Made by a program: the position numbers and the translations under genes
From: Sequoia sempervirens
Taxonomy: Eukaryota; Streptophyta; Pinopsida; Cupressales; Cupressaceae
DNA: 64,000 nucleotides
Direction of reading: 5' to 3'
Assembly (NCBI GenBank): GCA_007258455.2
Contig: VDFB02000001.1
Coordinates: 12,566,754 to 12,630,753 of the forward strand
In this document: piece after piece, positions 11,178 to 24,866 of the stretch
Numbering within the stretch: the stretch's first letter is position 1
Layout: every line of letters starts with the position of its first letter
Notes under the pieces: model-generated
Seen by the model: the letters and a program-made list of their open reading frames with translations, nothing else
What the model was told of the DNA's origin: nothing
Databases searched by the model: none

Positions 11178-11532
11178 AGTGGTGGAAATGTGGCTCCCAC
11201 AAGGGTTGAGCCCAACTCATAGTAATGATTGCATTGTTTTAATTTATGCACAATCTTTTATGAATATTCTAAGTGCATATGGAGTAACATGGAGCACAAA
11301 AGGGATGCTATCATTCATGATTACTTCATAATCATAATGTAGAAGACTTTACCATGTCAAGAATCTACAAACAACAACCTTTGATATATAAATTGTAATT
11401 ATAATGTGATAATGACAGGTTGTTTACATTCATCTCACCCATAGAGATCAAGGTAGATGCATAGTTATTCAAACACAACAACAGTGATGAATTTTCCATT
11501 AGTAATAAAGTTCTTTGAAACACAGAGTAGTG
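11178..11532. other. Short non-coding stretch
   Basis: Begins with the conserved tract beside the LTR-like block (family X), then AT-rich sequence with no feature up to the start of duplicated copy 2. Confidence 0.4.
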
Positions 11533-14403
11533 GGTATAGCTCAAGACTAAGTCTGTTCTTTACAAAGTTTAATTCACAATCACTTCATGTAGAATGTGGT
11601 CTTGAAGCTTGCTACATAAGAAATCTACAAAGGTATGACATCTTAATGAGAGAGTAGTAATGAAATAGAGATCTCATAATGGCATGAATAGGACAGTTAT
11701 AACATGTAGAGTTTCATCTCAATCTACTGATAACATGTGAGCCAAACTCATGGGTTTATATATGCAAAAGACAACCTATAGATTGTTATTTGTTAATCAT
11801 CTATACCCAGATACCTTGCGGAATTGTGCATAAATTCCTATGAAATAGCAATCTTTCATACTTGAAAAGTAAATATGGCAGGGGAAACCAAGGAGTTTTG
11901 AAACCGAGTCTTTCAAAAAAATTTAAGAATACAAGAAATTCTAAACTTCGAGCTCTAGGGTTTTTGTTTCCAAACCCATGAATTTCAACACAAAAAAATG
12001 CAATAAAATCATAATCATTGAAGAAAGGAAAACCCAAATGGCTGAACACACAACCAAAAATTAAAAGAAATAACAAGCCCGTGGCCTGTCTTATAAAAGA
12101 AGATTTTCAAATCATTTGGTGAACTCATTTTTCTTTGTGAGGATAACCATGAATGTAGGGCCATGAATCATATTAGTATTTTAAGTTTTAGATGAGCTCA
12201 AAGTAACTTCATAACAAAGGAAGGGTTTTCTTTTCTTTTCTCAGAAATACCATTAAATGGTGTAAAGCCACAACCTACAAAGCCAAGTTGAATATGATGA
12301 AACAATAAAGGGTTTGAATTCCAATAACCCATTAATGCCTTCAAGAACTTGTAGAAAAAAATATGGCCACAATACAAAGCTATAATATGAAGTCAGATAT
12401 CAACAAAAAATCATAGATAAAGAAAGGTTTTCCATTGTTTCATTATCTATAGAACAACATTGATTCATTGTAAAAAGAAAGAAGGTCACAGAGAGAGAAT
12501 GCATAAAAGTAATCTATGGAGGGATTTGATTGAGTTTCCCTAAAATCTTCAGAAAGGGAACATTTATGTACCATGCCAGCAAATGGAAATGATAGAGGAA
12601 GATAAAAGTTATAAAAATGCTTTCATTATTTTGCTGATATGGCTCAAGAATGAACTATTTTATCTTCAGAAAATGGAATACAATGATTGAAGTTGCCTGC
12701 AAAAGCTTACTTTGAGCTTATCATTCAAGTTTTTGCCTAAAGTTCTACTCATTATGCCTTAGAGATCTTGACGATGCTAGTTGAGCTTCTTTGTGAATCC
12801 CTACAAAATGAAATGATTTTCATTTATTTTTCCTTGCTTTTGTCTTAGGGTTTTAAAAACCCTAGATGCTAAATGTCGATGAATTTTTAGCCATTGTTTT
12901 TATTAAAAGTCAATTGCAACTAGTGTGACCCCAAGGGCCCATGTGGAGTTTTTATTTTTATGCCTTAGAAACTTTCTCAAATGTTTTTAATGTAATGCCA
13001 CCTCATGATCATAGTGGAGTCATTAACATGTGAGTGCCTTTATAGCTTCATCGAGCTTTTGAAGATCTTAAATTTTTGGCATATTTATAAAATGTAAAGC
13101 ATTTGAATTAAAGGTGCAATTATAAGCTTTCAAGTCATATTGTTATAATTTAATGCAAATGGAGGAAGAGTGATTTGGTTGATTAAAGAGATAGTTATAT
13201 ATTGCTTAACACCTCTTGAGAGCATCTAGGGAGGTTAGATCAGTTTACAAACATATGCCAAAGATTTAGGAGTTATTTTTGACTTAGTTATAAGGATTTG
13301 AGAGCTTTTAGGGATGGTTTATTATGCCTTCATGTTTGACATGGTCAAACTTGACCATTTCAAAGCTTTGGAACTTTTGTGGATAAAATCTAGTTGCTAT
13401 ATTTTTGGCTTTTTGAAGCCATCCAACCCAAGAAGCTTCCAATTCCTATTTTGGTGCAACTATTTGAACCTTTGCTACTTAGTCAATTTGGACTCATTTT
13501 GTAATCAATTTTTCTTAAGTAATTTCTAGAGAAAGAGACTTTTGCAGTCCTTGGACAGTTTGAGCATGTTTTGTAACTCAACATTTTGAGCATGTATATC
13601 AGTGAAGGCCTTGGACATCAGTGATATGGATTATTTTACCTTCTCACACTATGCTTTATTTTGTGCCTTATTGATTGATTGGATTACTAGTGAAATATTA
13701 TTCTATTCCTTGTAATTTTGTCTCAAATTTGGAACCTTTTGCAGAGATATATGTTATTGCAGGTTATAATTAGTGTTATAAGTGCAATCACTTTTAGTTG
13801 TGAGATTTATATTTCCCTCTAAGAGATTTAGCATTCAAACCTATTTATAAATTACTAATGTAATGATATATGAAAAGTGAGTTGTGTAATCTAGATTCAA
13901 TCATTGTTATAATTGTTCATATAAACTGAGTATGCAGACTCTAGGAAATTTTGGTGTATCACCATAGGGTTTTTATTTAGTTTATGCATATACTTCTTTC
14001 CTTTTCCTCAAGAAATAGTAATTAGGTGATAACCAATTAGGAAGCCAACCTTCTCTAGAGGTTTGGTATCATTCAAAGTGGGATCATTCCCATGTTTCAC
14101 TAAATTGTTGAATCCTAAATTCAATAGGGTGCAAATTTAAGTGTTAACACTAAGTGGACCATTCATTATCATGAGAGATGGGTTCTTGTGAACCACTACT
14201 CATGAAACATGGCTCAATGAGTTCGACTCAAAACTACATAGTTGAATCTTGATAGCAATATCATAATTTGACTCATTGTGGAAAATACCTCGTACTTATC
14301 AATTGATGAGTTAAAGGGGCTCTATAATGAATGGTTCATAAGGCACAACACTTGTTGAAGGTTTTGAAAATGAGGTTGCAAGATAAGTGGGTTTAACCTT
14401 GGA

Positions 14404-14482
14404 GAGAACTCTGTGGTTAAGTGCGCTTGAGCTGGAGTAGTACTGGGATGGGTGACCTCTCGGGAAGGCCCAGTGCTTCACC
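14404..14482 (+). pseudogene. 5S-rRNA-like segment (copy of 2872-2950)
   Basis: Identical by eye to the segment at 2872-2950, with boxes A, intermediate element and C readable. Confidence 0.8.
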
Positions 14483-14766
14483 TTTGTGAGCATCACCTAG
14501 ATGCAATGAGTGCTAAGTGGACCATTCATTATCATGAGAGATTGGTTCTTGTGAACCACTACTCATGAAAGATGGGTCAATGATTTTGACTCGAAACTAC
14601 ACAACTGAATCCTAATAGCAATATCATAATTTGACTCGCTGTGGAAAATATCTCCTACTTATCAATTGATGAGCTAAAGGGGCTCTATAATTAATGGTTC
14701 ATAAGGAACAACACTTGCTGAAGGTTTTGCAAATGATGTTGCAAGCTAAGTGGGTTTAACCTTGGA

Positions 14767-14845
14767 GAGAACTTTGTGGTTAAGCGCGCTTGAGGTGGAG
14801 TAGTATTGGGATGGGTGACCTCCTAGGAAGGCCCAGTGCTTCACC
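14767..14845 (+). pseudogene. 5S-rRNA-like segment (copy of 3235-3313)
   Basis: Identical by eye to the segment at 3235-3313. Confidence 0.8.
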
Positions 14846-15734
14846 TCTATGAGCATCACCTAGATGCAATGAGTGCTGAGTGGACCACTCATTATCATGA
14901 GAGATGGGTTCTTGTGAACCACTACTCATGAAACATGGGTCAATGAGTTTGAATCGAAACTACACAGTTGAATCCTGATAGCAATATCATAATTTGAATC
15001 GCCGTGGAAAATACCTCCTACTTATTAACCAAAAAGTGTTTAACACCATGGTAAAGTATTTCACAAAGGCATTTGTCTAAAATTCAGATTCTCTCATTAA
15101 TAAAATTAGAAAGGTCATTGCTAAATTCATGCTACATACTAAAGTTAGTTTGTAAATAATGAATAACATAGCCCTTATCTCTTTAGAATTGATGAAGTGA
15201 GTAATTGATGGGCTTATAGAAGAAATAAAAAAGAATGTGTAATTAAGCATAATTAATAAAGAGAACCTTATTGTCAAATTTTTAGGCTTGTAGAATTATC
15301 ACACTACTAAATTCCTAGAGTGATTCATTTCAGACATGTTGCATACTTGGAATGTGTAGGAGGAAATGCATAGTTACACAAATTTCTAGAGGGGCCTATT
15401 TCTATTATTTATCTGTTATTTTTTTATAATTTCCATTTTAGAGACATTTGGATTTTAATTATCGTACTTAAATTATTTCCCAAGAATTAGCTTACATATA
15501 AGTGGTGGTGTTTGAACTATTAAAATATAAATAAATTTAGATAATTAGATCATATTTAGAATTGTGATATTACTTAATTTTTCTTGGCAACATATAGTTA
15601 TCTTCTTATCTTTTCATGTGTGTGGAGTGAGTATGGAGAATTGAACATGATCCCTAAAGTTCAAGTATATACAATGATAAAATAATCAATTATTTGGGTT
15701 ATTTATGTGATAATATTGTGCATGATCTTATGGT

Positions 15735-17172
15735 GGTGTAGTGTCGTAAAATTGCACCCCCTTCCAATTTCACTTACACTTTTGCAAACTTTTTAGTGTC
15801 CATTCCCTTAGTATTTGTGTAGGGTCATTTTAGCCCTTGCATCAACCTTTTCCTTCTTAGGATGCTCATGACCCCTTTTCAGCAACTACCTATGTGCGCT
15901 AGCTTTGCATCAAACCTTGTGCTTTCCTCGTTCTCATTGTTTTTGAGCATGATTTTTTTGGACACTAGCATGTCATGTAGACGCTTGTGTGTTGAAATGG
16001 TCATTTTTGAGCCTTTTTCCACTTTTCACTTACCTTTGTTGGTGGTAATGGCTTGGGTTGCCATGTAATAGCTTGAGAACCTTCTTTTCCCTCCTATTCT
16101 CTCTTTAAAAGTGGTCTTTTCAATTCATTTGGTCCTATTGGGTTCTCTCTTGAACTCTCTTCTGTTTCTTGGACATTCTTTCTTTATTTTCTCACTCTCT
16201 CCAACTTGCACAACTCTCTTGCTTGCTATAGTGGCCTCAATCTATTACACATTCTCTACAAGTCTCTTGAATCTCACAACCCTCCCTTTATCTCTCTCTC
16301 TGTATTCCTCAAGCCTTGCAGGTGATATATATTTCTTGTCTTGTGTCTTTGAGCATCTTTGGATTTCTCACATCCCTTGTTTATGAATTTGTCTATCTCA
16401 TCTATTTATATATTTCATTGTCTATTGTTTTCTCTATTTGTTTATATGGTTGTCCATAGAGATGGAAAGACGAAAATAGGGGTTTGACTGAGGAAAGCCC
16501 CTAAACAACCCCAACAATTTTCCTCGATCTTATGTGTGTAGGTATTGAAGATATTCATTTTCTAGAGGCTTAATAGCTTGGTTAGTCGTGAGCACATTCT
16601 TTCTCTCTTCCTTTATTTCATCATTTATATTCCATTTAACCTACATTTTATTTAGTTTACTTTACTTTATTTCAGTTCTATTATATTCCATTATTTTCTT
16701 ACATTTTAAGAGTTCTTAACAGTTAGAATAGAAGTAGCCACTAAGCTATTTTTTGAGATATTCTCAATTTTTTCTTTGTATGAGATGCCAATGTGCCTTT
16801 GCGATGCCATGTGACACCATTGTCCAGGTGCCACATTGTCATCCTTTGGCTGAGAGCTCATCAGTCTATCCAGAAAACCTTTGTGACCTATTCATTTTGA
16901 TTTTGGAACTCTCATTATTTATACTGTCACTTGAGCTTCGTTCCTTGAGGTAGTCTTGAGGTAGTTGAGGACCATTTTCTCCTTGACTACTCTTGCTTGT
17001 CTCGAGACTCAAGGGTATCAAATATCATCCTCTATAGGTAGTTTATATGTGGATTTGATCTTTCAACATTTCTTTGAATCGTGTACCTTAATAGTTAGTT
17101 ATTGCATGACGATGAGTGTTGTTAGAGGTTTTATGGTTAATTTTTCTACATTGTGAACCTAGAATTGTAGTT
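15735..17172 (+). other. LTR-like non-coding stretch, duplicated copy (tentative)
   Basis: Same sequence as 4203-5640; the same reservations apply. Confidence 0.3.
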
Positions 17173-17345
17173 CTATAAACCTTAGGTTCTATCTTTCCAA
17201 CCCTATATATTTTGATATTTATTTAGACAATTAGATAGATAGATTGGAATTGGATAAAATATCAAGTAGTTTGGTTAAAATTTTTATTTGTACATGTTAG
17301 TTAATTGAAAATTAATTTTATTGCATCAAAACATATTGGGTAAAA

Positions 17346-19202
17346 ATGAGCAAGGAAGACCAAAAAAGAGCAGGTGACTTGGAAGGGAAAGCCTAGGGTG
17401 ATATCAAAGAAGATAGGTGGTCAAGGGATGAGCTCACTACATAAAGGAGATCAAATGGAAGGTACCACACCCCATAGTGGGTTTATGAAGGCAGGTGATG
17501 GGTGGACAAATTCCATTTGGAGTATCGATCCCATGAGCGTTAGAGAGCTAGAAGCCAAGGTCAGTGGTTGCATGATGGTTGGAAGAGTTGGAGCTGACAT
17601 AATGGTCTTCCATGGATTCAACTACATATATGGAATCCCCAAAGGAGAGAAGTAATTCCGATTTGAAGGTAGGAATACCAAAAGAAAAGAAACAACAACC
17701 AAACTACATTAAATTGAAATGGCTACACGAAAGGATGGCATGGGTGGTTCTGGGAAAATAAGTCTTTGAGGGTGGACACATCTGATAGCCGGTGAAGCAA
17801 GGACACCTGTTTTGAGCATGTGGTTGGTGGGATCACACAAATAGGCCTTGGAAAGGAAAGGAAAAGGTGGTAATCAATGAAGGATTGCCTCAAAAATATG
17901 AGGATTTGATAGGTAAGTCACCTAACCCTAGTTTGATGAAGCATTTTGTTACTTTGGATAAGGATAAAATAAAAAAATAAATAGAACAATTAAAGGAAAT
18001 GGGGGGGTAGCTGGTGAGATTTAGCAGATATAAGAAATTGATTTTAGGAGAAATGGGGAAACCAAGTTCAGGTTAGGGCACTACCAAATACATAATTTTT
18101 GGTAGAATTCCCCTAAAAAACTAAAAAGTGGAATGCCCTAAGTAATGGCCTGCACTACTTAGACAGTTCTGAGATGCATTTGATTGATTGGTATCCAAAT
18201 TTTAATCCACGTAAACATAAAATTCAAGAAGGTATGATTTGGGTTTTCCTCTACAATCTCCTTGCTAAATATTGGGAAGAGGACATACTCACAGAAATTG
18301 GGAAAAGCTTGGGTTCATTCATCTCAATGGATAAAAAGGCAGAAGATAGATGTTTGGGTACATATGCTAGAATATGCCTGGGGTTGTCTTCGCATCAAAC
18401 CTTGCCTCAGGAAATAGAGATTTGTGAAGACATGGGGTCTTGGATTCAAAGTGTGGAGAGAGAGGATCAGATGAAAGTGTGCCTTTTGTGAAATCCAAGG
18501 ACAATGGACAATTGGAGTGTAGGATGACTGTGAAGGTAAGAAAAGCTAATGGGTATGAATGGGGCCATATCTGGATGGTGTTTCCAAGAATATCTTTTTG
18601 CAAGGGACTCCCTTTGTGACTAAAGACTGGGAGGGAGTGGATCCAATTGTAGATAGAAAGGTAAGGGAAAATCCAATAGTTGAGGTGGGGCATTGCACTG
18701 GTAAATTGCAGGACCAATTCTCCTCCAATTCACCAATCTCACAATAGCATAAATGTGTGGTACTAAGGTTACCTAGGATCAGGAGGAGCATAATTCTCTC
18801 AACACAACTATTGAAATGACTATTTTCTGCCCATAGGTTATCATGGAAAACAAAGATGGATTAGGATTATTTTGTATGGAAGAGGTTATTGGTTTGAAAG
18901 GAGTTGGGGAGAGGTGCTTGGAAGGAGTAGTGGATGATCCAAGGGGCCCAGATCTTGAAGCTTTTCATACAAGTGTGGAGGAAAGTGAAGTAGACTTAGA
19001 ATCAGAAGAAGAAGATGCAGGTGAGGAGGAATAAGGGATGTTGTTGGAACAAACCCAATTAAAGTTGAAGAAACCAAACATAAATAAGAACGAAAAACAT
19101 GGGCCAAAATCAAACAAAGCAAAATTGAAAATCACAGCTAATGTAGCTAGGCAAATGAAATTGAGATTAGGGAAGGATGTAATCCTTCCCCAAGGGAAAT
19201 GA
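17346..19202 (+). pseudogene. LINE-1 ORF1, DUF4283-type nucleic-acid-binding protein (broken)
   Basis: Would encode the LINE RNA-binding protein. From the ATG at 17346 the frame closes after 16 codons and resumes in the next frame (17374-17655). The clearest domain is at 18174-18400: PNFNP, an aromatic stretch ending in YW, IGKSLGSFISMD and YARICLGL, the order expected for plant DUF4283. Further open pieces lie at 18559-18747 and 18843-19034, the last with an acidic tail (SEEEDAGEEE). I do not see the expected zinc knuckle. The C-terminus (about 19130-19202) is in frame and ends VILPQGK before a TGA that overlaps the ORF2 ATG. Confidence 0.75.
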
Positions 19203-19427
19203 GGGCCATAACATGGAATGTTAGGGGTATTAGTGCACCTAAAAAATGGTGTATGGTCAAGTACCAAATTGACCAATCCAGAGCTGGCATCTTCTTACTT
19301 CAAGAAACAAAATTGTGTAAAGAGAAGAGTGACAAAAGATTAAGTTGTTGGAGGCAGTGGAAGGGCCACTTTATTGGAGTAGAAGGTTCCTCAGGAGGTT
19401 TAGGTCTCATCTAGAACCCATTAGCAG
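19199..19427 (+). pseudogene. LINE-1 ORF2, N-terminal part of the endonuclease
   Basis: Start ATG at 19199 shares ATGA with the ORF1 stop. The product begins MRAITWNVRGI, with the Asn of the first catalytic motif, and has the metal-binding Glu in LLQETKL about 35 residues later, as in APE-type LINE endonucleases that nick target DNA. After GGLGLI a Trp codon has become TAG, and a few codons later, at 19427, the frame is cut by inserted DNA. It resumes after 25557. Confidence 0.85.
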
Positions 19428-19619
19428 TGTTAGTTGGCCAAATTTGCACCCCTTTGTCAAGCTATGAAAGCACTCAACAAATTTGGACTAACATGGGATT
19501 GCTTTCTGGTTGTGGGTGTCCTATTTTGAAAGAAGACCTCCAAATTATGGGTTGGATCCTCTTTTGATGTCACCTAAACTAATGATTTATGAGGAAAAGG
19601 GTAAAAGATGCCTGAAAAT

Positions 19620-21540
19620 GAACATTAACAAAACTACTAAGGGTGATACACCAAAAAAATGATGAAGACCTATAAACAACCTACTCACATTCAAAACAAT
19701 GACATAAAACCCTATTCACACAACTCATTTTCACATGCATTTTCACATAAGTAATTTATAAGGAGGTTATTTTTAGCATAAATCTTAGAAGGAAAACAAA
19801 ATTTCACAACTAACAACACTTTCTTTAACTAACACAACTTATAACCTATAACAATGCATTTTTTGCTAAATAGGTGCTTAACCATGAGACACGACTACAA
19901 GGAAAGGTAAATTTCACAAATAATATAATCAATCACTAACAACACATAATAAAACATGAAATAAGAAGGTAAATGTTCAATTTCATTGATTCAAAGTACT
20001 CAATTGTCATTAGAAGTCCATCTAAGTTACAATACTACTCCTGCTAAAAAAGATAACGCCAAAGCCAAGCTATCACTCTTCTAGAAAGAAAGAACTCACT
20101 TCAATAACAAAGATTGAAGTTACTTAAGCAAAAACTAGCAATCCTCTCACACAAGTCCATCTAGAAGGTTTTGGTTGGATGCAATGAAAAAGACCAAAAA
20201 GAACCTTCTAGAAACACTCCAAACTATCCTCTACATGAAGCAAAGTCAAGCCAAGTCTATAGTCACACTAAAAATGTAAAAAAAATGCCTCCAAACAACC
20301 CTTTTCCCTCCAAAATTAGTCAAAACAACCTCTCACACATCCCTCATTTCTACCAGTCATCATTGATCTTCACACATGTATTCAACCCATTTGATGCACA
20401 CCTTTGGTGCTTTTTTGAAAATGAAAGACTCTAATTTGCATTCAAAAGAATAACTTGATTAAGTGATTCATAATACATCACTTAATCAAACTATTTTACA
20501 TTTCAAAACAAAATGCAAAAGGCCCCACCACCTCTTTGAATTACATTTACATTTGCATTAAATAAATATCATGAAAGTGATTTACAAATCACTTAAACAA
20601 TGCCTTATAATTGATAAAATGCAAACTAAATGATATGTTCTACATTCAACAAAAAGTTAAAACTCTCCTCCAAGGAATTTTCTCAATTTTGACTCACCTC
20701 CACTTCTGCATTTGAGAGCCAAGCACTTGGTCAACACTCTCTTGATTTTCAAAGACAAACAAAAAGGACCATAATTCAACCTATGTGGGCATAAAGGGAT
20801 TCCACACTCCTTGGAAAGCATATTTTAAAAGTTTTCAAGGCATTGCATGTTTTATGGCTTGGGGACTTAGCATATTTCAAAGCAAGGCACATGGTGTTCA
20901 ATATGAATATAAGGAAAAAGTGCCTAAGTCGTAAACCTTACTTTAAAGACCACATAACACATTAAAATGTGTTTGCATTTTTGAAAAACAAGGTAAAAAT
21001 ACCTTATCGACCTCCACCATAGGGTTTCTAACCCTAAACAAAATGTGGAAAAATAAAAAGAACTCATCATTTGTGCTTCGAAGGTTTTGGAGGTTGACAT
21101 TCTCCCGCCATGAGGGTTTCATTGAATGCACAAAGAACATGATTTATGACTAGTTTTTTGGATGAAATTTGTGGTTTCCACATTGGAAACAAGTAATTGA
21201 TTTTTTGAATCAAAATTTGTATTTTCTCCACCATTTGAAGGCCATTTCATGCTAAATAGTTGCGGCCATAACATATTTCTGATCTTTTTTGTTTCATTTC
21301 TTCTCTGTGGGTTTTTCATTTTCTCACAACCACCATTGGCTATTCTCTGAAGCTCGAATACAAGATTTTAAAGTGACCAAAGCTTGCATAAACAAAGGAA
21401 AATGAGTAAAAAATTCAAGTAAGCTTTTAGTCATCCCCCATCTTCTGGTTTTTAGCAAATAGAGCTTATACTCGAGGCTAGCTAGTGATAAAAAGAGAGA
21501 AAATGGCGTTTTCCATCTGTATTTGTAATTCATGAATAAA
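19620..21540. other. Interior of the insertion, no recognised feature
   Basis: AT-rich DNA with open frames under 90 codons and no motif. Near 19642 is gggtgatacaccaaaa, whose reverse complement occurs at about 2430 and 13962. Confidence 0.4.
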
Positions 21541-22310
21541 CCCAAATGGGTTTTGTTGCTTTTATGAAGAAAAATTGCTTTTTTGGCCACGACCATGAGG
21601 AATGGAAAAAGGTTTGGTTACATACATTTGTTTCCTTTCTATAGAACAAAACTCCACATTATTTCTTTCAATATCTCTGTATATGAAAATCTTAGCTCAA
21701 ACCCTAAGTGGTTTTTTGATTTGGTGAAGAAAAAAGAACCTTTTGGCCATGACCATGAAGAATGGAATAGGGTTTTTGCAAAATTTTTCCACTTTCTGTA
21801 GAATGCTCTCCATGAAATGTGTTCAATATCTTTGAATTTTTTCAATTTCTACACAAACCCAGATGGGTTTTTTTCATTGATAAGGAAAAATTGACTTTGT
21901 ACTCTACATTCAATTTGAAACCCCAAGTGGGTTCTCTGATTTTGTGAAGAAATCCTCCTTTTAGACCACAACTGTGAGGATAGAGCTGGGTTTTGAATAT
22001 TTTTGTTGCTCTTTTTTGAAAAAGATAACTCCAATTATTCTCCTTTAATTTCTCTATAATTGCACCTTTGACACAAACCCATATGGGTTTTTTTTATTTG
22101 AGAAGACAACACCCTTTGTTTACCTCTATATTTTTCATTTCATAATAAAACACAAGTGGGTTTCTTTAATTTGTGAAAGAAAATGACCTTACTAGGCCGC
22201 CATGACACATTTTGTATGTTATGAAAGAAAACCCCAAGGTATTTCTTTATCACCTCTGAATCTTCAGTCTAGTTGCAAAACTCCAAATGGGTCTTTGTTA
22301 TTTTGAAGAA
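21541..22310 (+). repeat. Degenerate tandem repeats with a caag/aatgggttt core
   Basis: A block with the core cc(c)aaatgggtttt or ccaagtgggttt followed by a T-rich word and gtgaag recurs at about 21541, 21701, 21859, 21923, 22078, 22152 and 22283. Spacings alternate near 155-160 and 64-75, so the true unit is probably about 150-160 bases with two half-units. A second shared word, ggccatgaccatgargaatgg, occurs at about 21585 and 21743, with weaker forms near 21962, 22195 and 22325. Confidence 0.65.
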
Positions 22311-24866
22311 AGACACTTATTTAGGCTGTGGCCATGAAGAAGTAGGCTTGATCTTGACACAGTTTTGAACACTCTGAAAAGAGCTCTATTATGCACCTGG
22401 TTATTTCATTTCTTGCATTTCATCCACCATTTGAAGAACATTTGAAATTTATTGCAAATATTTAGTGCCACTACACAAAAAATAAAAACAACTCAGCCTA
22501 TGTTCACAGATACCTCTTCAAGTTTCAATATTCACTGTACTTAGACAAAACCCCCTAAAGAAAGTAATTGCTATAGGATTTAATCCCATTGCATGGTATA
22601 GGTATATCTCCTTGAAAATTCATGCATCTTTTCCTTATTTTGAACGATCATCATTCACTTTGCCACTGTTATCTAGCCTTAGGACTGTTATTTAAGGCTC
22701 ATATGTCTCCTAGGAACTTACACACATTGCTTGACTACAAAGTATCACTGGAAATATGATAATTAGTAAACTGCCCTCTCTTTGGTTTCTTGGCATTTAA
22801 GATGCATAGCATGGTTGTAACATAGTTGGTTGTGGTTTGATGAAACTCATAAATAGTTATGAAAACAAATGTAATCATATGCATTGGATAATTGCCCCAT
22901 GTTCCTTTACTTTGAATTTGCTTCTTCTAAGAACAAAACTCCATTGTTGCACTCAAATACACTCTCCAAAATGGTTGAGGTCTTTATTGTATTATCTAGG
23001 ATAGACTTGACGACATCAACATGTTCGTGCTCCTTTAATTTTTGTTTTCTTGTTTTCACTTTAGATGATCATCATGCCTGAGTGCTATCACGACAAAGTG
23101 TTTGTATTTTCCAAATGCAACATTGGAATAGTAGTCCCACTTGTAATCCATAGTATCTTCATATGTTTGTGCTTTTGTGAGATTAGCAAGGTTGTTATGC
23201 ATGTTTGCTTCACTTGTGAATAATATCATGAAATTTCAACACCATAGATGTAGAGATGACCCCTATTTTGTATTGAAACTCCAAGTTGTCAATGACTTGA
23301 GAAGGGATCATACTACCAATCATGGAATTCTTGTAGCATTCTTGGGCATTAAACATTGAAGAATAATGCAAGACATGATGTATTTCCTTACTGTGTTACA
23401 CTCAATGTACCCTTTGTTGGTATCCAATGAATGAACTCTTTTTTTGATTCTTTCTTAATCATGCTTTCCTTTTCTTTAAATGAAAAAAATTTAAATTTGC
23501 TAATAGGAAATAGCCTATTTTACCATTTTAAAGCAACAAACATATGAAAAGGAAGATTCCTATCATAGACACAAAACAAAATGTATGTTCAATACCTTAT
23601 TTCTCACTGCTTGATTCCTTTTGCTTTAATCTCCATTGAATGTAAATGGTTGATCATTCTATTGAAATTTTGTTAGCTCCATTGGTGCACTACCTTGTAT
23701 CACTTTGATTGTTAGCAATGCTTTCAAATGTTCAAATGTTGGCCTCATTTGTGAAACACATTTTCTTTACATAGCCTTTTTTATGTTCATGCTTAGGGGC
23801 TGCTCCATTGGAAGACATTGTTGCTTGAAGTGCATTGATATTGTGAAGTGATTTGCTTCCATTTTGTTCATTGTATTATGAAATACATTGTATTTTGGAC
23901 CTTGTTGTCATGTAGCATCAAATGGTTGTTTCATACCTCTATTGAGTGAATGATCATTAATTTTTTCAATGTGAACAATGCATAACTCATTGAGTCCATG
24001 GAGACTTGTTGTACCTTAACATCACTATTCTTTTTCTTTACTTTGCATCTTGCTCTTGTCACAAAAATTGTCATTGCTCATTGATTCTTGTTGTCCCATA
24101 TGCTTCTTTGATTGTTGTTTTTTCTCTATGAGATGTAGCATGCATATTTCCTTTAGGATTGCTCCAATCTTCATGTTTTCCCTAACAATTGCTTGTTGCT
24201 CCCAAAGGTTTGTTACTTGGTCTTCACAAACATCTAAGTCCTTTTGATCTTGTGCAACAAATAACACCATATCCTCTTGCTTTAATCTTAGTGGGCAGAC
24301 ATATGCCACTTATGTTGGTGACCTGAAAGCTCACCATCCTAGGTGATGTGTGGTTGTCCAATAGGGTTGAAGTGAGATGAATTGGGCAGTATCTCTCATG
24401 CAACAATGCATGATTATCTTTGTTCCTTCTTGCTACCCCATATGCCTCATGATGGTTTCAAGCATGACATGATGTCTCCTTCATTATTTTAATAGATGCA
24501 TAATTTAACTTGATGCATCACTGAAATCATTTACTTCTTTTAATAAAATGGATCTTGGATCCACTTAAGAAGATTGAAAGACATATACAACAAAGTACAC
24601 CTTAATCCTATTGACATGATGGCAACATATTGATTGATTCATTATGAAAAGATGAAGTATGAATTTCTTGACAACTCACATTATGTGTTGCATCTTTTAA
24701 ATTTGATAATGAAAATTGATCAATTGGTGTGATTCCATACTGTTTTAATACATCAATAGCATGTTTATCATTGATTTGAACAAGTTTCTCAATTTCCTAT
24801 CCTTCTTAAAACATCAAAGGGTAGTTGCTGAGCTCTACCCTTGTGGGAGCCACATTTCACCCCACA
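22311..24866. other. Interior of the insertion, no recognised feature
   Basis: Long AT-rich stretch. The longest frames (24025-24309 minus; 24050-24247 plus) overlap each other on opposite strands and have no recognisable domain. At 24835-24866 lies cttgtgggagccacatttc, a possible polypurine tract region directly before an LTR-like block. Confidence 0.4.

Larger units (their letters stand above)
14150..15022 (+). repeat. 5S-rRNA-derived tandem array A, duplicated copy
   Basis: Copy of 2618-3490 with the same unit structure and period; one base (14365, t) differs from copy 1 in the spacer. Confidence 0.75.
11533..18390. repeat. Large duplicated segment, copy 2
   Basis: Matches 1-6858 with a constant offset. 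Unlike copy 1 it continues uninterrupted into LINE-1 on its right, so this is the copy with natural context. Its sub-parts are non-coding DNA (11533-14149), a 5S-derived array (14150-15022), non-coding DNA (15023-15734), an LTR-like stretch (15735-17172) and the LINE ORF1 start (17346 on). Confidence 0.95.
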
